Below, in pieces: positions 5,491-7,906 of a stretch of 7,906 nt of DNA (the first letter of the stretch is position 1; every line of letters starts with the position of its first letter). The stretch comes from an uncultured Oscillospiraceae bacterium (GTDB lineage Bacteria > Bacillota > Clostridia > Oscillospirales > Acutalibacteraceae): assembly GCA_902461995.1 (NCBI GenBank), contig CABQAA010000094.1, positions 1 to 7,906 on the forward strand. Reading direction: 5' to 3'. The translations under genes were made by a program, and so were the position numbers. Below the pieces are notes generated by a model. The model saw only the letters and a program-made list of their open reading frames with translations, made no database searches and was not told where the DNA came from.

Positions 5491-5529
5491 CTTACAGAAA
5501 ACCCTCCATTCATTTTTTGCGACGCTCAT

Positions 5530-5558
5530 AGATTACCATATTATGGAAATAAATGCAA
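5530..5558 (-). promoter_or_regulatory. Sigma-A promoter of spo0A
   Basis: On the minus strand TTGCAT (5553-5558), a 17-base spacer, then TAATCT (5530-5535) with TG one base upstream (extended -10). Predicted start near 5523, giving a leader of about 33 bases. I find no sigma-H-type promoter or clear 0A box (TGTCGAA) here. Confidence 0.72.
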
Positions 5559-5603
5559 TAGTTTGGAAAAAATTTTTTTGAGATATGGGGAAAAATATCT
5601 GAT

Positions 5604-5676
5604 GTACAGGAAAAACGGGTGGAAACGGGCTTTACGCTTTCCATTTCGCGTTAAAAGCCGTTGTCACCCGTTTTCC
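5604..5676 (-). terminator. Long imperfect hairpin terminator of spoIVB
   Basis: On the minus strand GGAAAACGGGTG (5665-5676) pairs with CACCCGTTTTTCC (5609-5621) with one bulged base. Inside, a second helix pairs AACGGCTTT/TAACGC with GCGTAAAGCCCGTT, making a long stem-loop about 15 bases past the spoIVB stop. It contains a T run in its 3' arm and separates spoIVB from the spo0A promoter. Confidence 0.72.
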
Positions 5677-5690
5677 CGTTTCCAGCGCAA

Positions 5691-6932
5691 TCAGGCGGCT
5701 CCCTGCTCTTCCTCCAAGCTCTGCGCGACGCTATCCGTAGTTTTGAGCATGTTTTCCGCGAAAATAGCAAATCCCTTTGTCGGATCATTGACGAATACAT
5801 GTGTAACCGCCCCGACAAGCATACCGTCCTGCAGAATAGGTGAACCGCTCATCCCCTGCACGATCCCGCCTGTCTGTTCGAGCAGTTCGGGATCGTTGAT
5901 GACAATGACCATGTTTCGTGTGGGAGACGAATCGTTATAGCGCACTTGATCAATACGGATCTGATACAGTTTCGGGGTGGTGCCGTGGATGGTCGTGAGT
6001 ACCTGAGCGTCTCCCGTATGCACCTGCTGCTTCATGGCCACCGGAATCGGCTGTTCATTGACCGGCGCCGTGCTCAGCGCCCCATAAATGCCCGTTTCCC
6101 CATTGATTTTCAGACTTCCGAGCGAACCGCTTTCAAATCCGCCCCGCAGCTCTCCCGGCGTTCCGGTGACGCCTTTGACAATGCTATAGATCCGCGCCGG
6201 GACGATTTCGCCCGAAGATATCGGCAGGATTTCTCCCGTATCGACGTCACAGACCGCATGGCCCAGCCCGCCGAAGACGTTTGTTTCCGGATCGTAAAAC
6301 GTCAGGGTTCCGATACCGGCCGAGCTGTCCCGTACCCATAGCCCCGCTTTCCAACGGTTCTCATTGACAGACAAAGCCGGTGTGAAACGAATGTCAAACG
6401 AAATGTTATCCCGCCGGATATGGAACGTCATGGTCTTTCCGCCGGATTCCTCGACCAGGCGCGCCACTTGTTCGGTAGTTGTAACAGTTTCGCCTTCAAT
6501 GGAAACGATCACGTCCCCCGTTTTCATCCCGGCCGAGCGGGCGGGATTGAACGGGCCGGCAGCGGTATCCACATCCGACATCGACACCACCAGCACCCCG
6601 TCCGTATACATCTTAATCCCAAACGGAACCCCGCAGGGAATCACGAGAGGCTGATCGACTACTTTGACTTTGACATTTTTGAGAGGAAATAACCCAAACA
6701 GTTTCAGAGTGGCCTGATAACTGCTTCCGGCCGACATGGCCGACGCGCTGACCGACTGCCCTGTGGCATTCTTCTGATCGGAAACGCTGACGGCTCCCGG
6801 CAATCGGAGCGTATGGCCTTCCACTACATTAAACTGCTCCGGAGTGGAGCGGGACAGCATCGTCACCGCTGTCAGCACCAGCCCGCACAGAAATGCGCAT
6901 ACCATACAAATCGATTTAATACATTTTTTCAT
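5691..6932 (-). CDS. spoIVB: SpoIVB serine peptidase (sporulation signalling protease)
   Basis: Secreted forespore serine peptidase (family S55). In B. subtilis it is made in the forespore and cleaves SpoIVFA in the intermembrane space, releasing the SpoIVFB protease to activate sigma-K. The 413 residues show an N-terminal membrane anchor or signal (about 5-27, MVCAFLCGLVLTAV), a PDZ domain (about 105-185, SAGMKTGDVIVSIEGETV) and an S55 peptidase domain. The catalytic Ser is S362 in QGMSGSPI, the His is H225 in GGLGHAV, and D347 in VINDP lies 15 residues before the Ser, as in B. subtilis. The ATG at 6930-6932 has GGAAGG upstream. It is followed by spo0A on the same strand, the conserved order. 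The gene usually found upstream, recN, is absent from this window. Intact by all visible motifs. Confidence 0.96.
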   Translation of the reverse strand: MKKCIKSICMVCAFLCGLVLTAVTMLSRSTPEQFNVVEGHTLRLPGAVSVSDQKNATGQSVSASAMSAGSSYQATLKLFGLFPLKNVKVKVVDQPLVIPCGVPFGIKMYTDGVLVVSMSDVDTAAGPFNPARSAGMKTGDVIVSIEGETVTTTEQVARLVEESGGKTMTFHIRRDNISFDIRFTPALSVNENRWKAGLWVRDSSAGIGTLTFYDPETNVFGGLGHAVCDVDTGEILPISSGEIVPARIYSIVKGVTGTPGELRGGFESGSLGSLKINGETGIYGALSTAPVNEQPIPVAMKQQVHTGDAQVLTTIHGTTPKLYQIRIDQVRYNDSSPTRNMVIVINDPELLEQTGGIVQGMSGSPILQDGMLVGAVTHVFVNDPTKGFAIFAENMLKTTDSVAQSLEEEQGAA

Positions 6933-6963
6933 ACTCTTCCTTCCGTCCCTCTTCTCAGCTGGC

Positions 6964-6997
6964 GACGCTCGCCTGTTTTATTCACAGAACGAGCGTC
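6964..6997. repeat. Stem-loop in the spoIVB upstream region
   Basis: GACGCTCG (6964-6971) and CGAGCGTC (6990-6997) form a perfect 8-bp stem, with a further CTGT/ACAG pairing inside. It lies about 30-65 bases ahead of the spoIVB start codon. No T run follows on the spoIVB strand. Purpose unknown: leader structure, operator or neither. Confidence 0.4.
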
Positions 6998-7165
6998 TTT
7001 GCCTGTATTACTGTTCCACCCGAACGGAGAAAGTATGAATAGGAATTTGACCCGGAATGAACATGGTTTTCCGGAAACAATTTCGGAGAATGGCGGCATC
7101 GCCGCTTTCCATTCACCCGCCCTGGAAATTTCTTTGAAAAAACAACTAAAATTTACAAAAAATAG
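6998..7165. other. Intergenic region between divergent spoIVB and SLOG genes
   Basis: With the flanking stem-loop and promoter this makes a gene-free gap of 300 bases (6933-7232). I see no convincing gene. On the minus strand a sigma-G -10-like CATACTT (7031-7037) could belong to a spoIVB promoter but lacks a good -35. A small hairpin, GAATGG/CCATTC with an inner CGGC/GCCG (7088-7114), and an A-rich stretch (7134-7163) that could act as an UP element for the plus-strand promoter are the only other features. Confidence 0.3.
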
Positions 7166-7193
7166 TTGAACGGCACACGAAATATGGTATACT
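7166..7193 (+). promoter_or_regulatory. Sigma-A promoter of the SLOG-protein operon
   Basis: TTGAAC (7166-7171), a 16-base spacer, then TATACT (7188-7193) with TG one base upstream (extended -10), behind an A-rich region. Predicted start near 7200, with the ribosome binding site at 7220-7227. Confidence 0.7.
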
Positions 7194-7232
7194 GAAGTCC
7201 GAACAGATGTTTATTCCTTGGAGGTGACGCCA

Positions 7233-7610
7233 TTGAAGGTGGCCGTGGTCGGCAGCCGCCGGGCCGATGAACAAGCCATCCGCCAGATCCTGCGGGTTCT
7301 TCCGGGCAACGCCAGCGAAATCGTCAGCGGTGGCGCCCAAGGAATCGACAGCCTCGCTTCCGAAGTTGCCGCCCTGCTCGGATTGCCGATGCGGACTTTC
7401 CTGCCCGATTACGATCGGTACGGAAAGAGCGCGCCGCTCGTCCGCAATACCGAAATCGTCCGGTATGCAGACCTGGTTCTGGCTTTTTGGGACGGATCGT
7501 CACACGGCACACAGCATATCGTCGCCGAATGCATCAAACAGCAGACGCCGGTCCGTCTCATATCCTTGGAAGGCAGCGCGTCTTCCGAATCGAATGGGAG
7601 TCATGTATGA
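7233..7610 (+). CDS. DUF2493/SLOG-family protein, TTG start, 125 aa
   Basis: Rossmann-like protein of the SLOG superfamily (relatives: DprA, LOG-type lysine-decarboxylase-like proteins, YspA/DUF2493), which bind nucleotides or nucleotide-derived ligands. Visible motifs are VAVVGSRR (3-10), the phosphate-binding loop VSGGAQGIDSLA (31-42), YGKSAPLVRN (63-72) and LAFWDGSSHGT (83-93), the usual DUF2493 order. It covers the whole domain with only a short Ser-rich tail, so it is a single-domain protein. The start is TTG at 7233-7235, eight bases after GGAGGTGA; the earlier TTG at 7218 overlaps that ribosome binding site. Its stop overlaps the next start codon by ATGA, implying translational coupling. 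No ligand or partner is known from the sequence; a nucleotide sensor or nucleotide-processing role is inference. Confidence 0.85.
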   Translation: MKVAVVGSRRADEQAIRQILRVLPGNASEIVSGGAQGIDSLASEVAALLGLPMRTFLPDYDRYGKSAPLVRNTEIVRYADLVLAFWDGSSHGTQHIVAECIKQQTPVRLISLEGSASSESNGSHV

Positions 7611-7906
7611 GTATTGTCAAGGGAACCGTGGAAGTCACACTGCATTTGAGCAAACAAACGTGTTATTTTCTGCGGACGGGGAAATGTTCTTTAAATTTGA
7701 TTGAAAATTTTGCTATGTCGCCCCAGGCAAAAGTCGCTCAGAACGACCTGCTCTATTGCCCGAAGCTGTATCGGATTATGAAAAGCCGGAAGGGAAAACC
7801 GATTGTGATCATCCCCTGCGAGTGTGGCCACGGTCAGGTCGTGACAGGGCATCAGCGTGCCTGTATTGCCAGCCAGAAGCGCCTCGAAGTGGAACTGAAA
7901 GCGGAA
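7607..7906 (+). CDS. Cys-rich protein with ParB/Srx-like GHQR motif (3' end missing)
   Basis: Open to the right edge; 100 codons are visible. I do not recognise the family with certainty. Residues 64-98 read KPIVIIPCECGHGQVVTG followed by HQRACIASQKRLEVELK. This resembles the ParB/sulfiredoxin-like pattern in which a Gly-His-x-Arg after a strand begins a helix, here G81-H82-Q83-R84. Six cysteines (19, 27, 51, 71, 73, 86) are present, with CECGH (71-75) as a possible metal or redox site, unusual within a ParB-like core. The ATG at 7607 overlaps the SLOG gene's stop (ATGA) and has GGGAG six bases upstream, so the two are cotranscribed and probably coupled. Real coding sequence is likely; the ParB-like reading is tentative. 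Confidence 0.65.
   Translation, partial: MSIVKGTVEVTLHLSKQTCYFLRTGKCSLNLIENFAMSPQAKVAQNDLLYCPKLYRIMKSRKGKPIVIIPCECGHGQVVTGHQRACIASQKRLEVELKAE

Noticed and set aside
5491..5529. 13-residue N-terminal extension of Spo0A
   Set aside because: Its ATG lies at or next to the predicted transcription start and precedes the GGAGGG; the family starts MEKxIKV at 5490.
7146..7340. Minus-strand 64-codon frame ahead of spoIVB
   Set aside because: It overlaps the SLOG gene start and its promoter, lacks an RBS and has no family likeness.

Overview
The window looks like chromosomal core DNA of a moderately GC-rich, endospore-forming Firmicute of the class Clostridia (Oscillospiraceae/Ruminococcaceae-like is my guess). 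Three genes are sporulation or germination genes: spo0A, spoIVB and a spoVAF-type GerA-family gene. Ribosome binding sites are strong GGAGG-type, and several promoters are sigma-A-like with extended -10 elements. I see no insertion sequence, tRNA, rRNA, CRISPR array or prophage gene.

Layout. (a) 1-1072, minus: a DUF951 protein and peptide chain release factor 1 (prfA, cut by the left edge), transcribed from a promoter near 1043-1072 behind a roughly 215-nt GC-rich leader that can fold. (b) 1093-2639, minus: a stand-alone spoVAF gene with its own strong terminator and a possible forespore-type promoter. (c) 2668-3835, plus: a divergent two-gene operon of proline-rich DUF4190 membrane proteins, ending in a strong, probably bidirectional terminator. 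(d) 3904-4212, minus: a 65-residue Cys-rich zinc-ribbon-like protein with a clear promoter and a palindrome at the expected transcription start. (e) 4305-4660, minus: the relic of a SAM-dependent methyltransferase C-terminus, interrupted by an amber stop but with a promoter-like sequence in front and a terminator hairpin behind. (f) 4663-6932, minus: the conserved pair spoIVB then spo0A, each with its own terminator and spo0A with its own sigma-A promoter. (g) 7166-7906, plus: a DUF2493/SLOG-family nucleotide-sensor-like protein starting at TTG, overlapped by ATGA with a Cys-rich protein that runs off the right edge and carries a ParB/sulfiredoxin-like GHQR motif.

How they work together. Spo0A is the master switch for sporulation entry. 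SpoIVB is the forespore-secreted protease that signals to the mother cell during sigma-K activation. SpoVAF acts in the spore inner membrane at germination. The window therefore covers the start, middle and end of the spore cycle, with housekeeping translation termination (RF1) at one edge. The least explained parts are the SLOG/GHQR pair, the operator-controlled zinc-ribbon gene and the methyltransferase relic.
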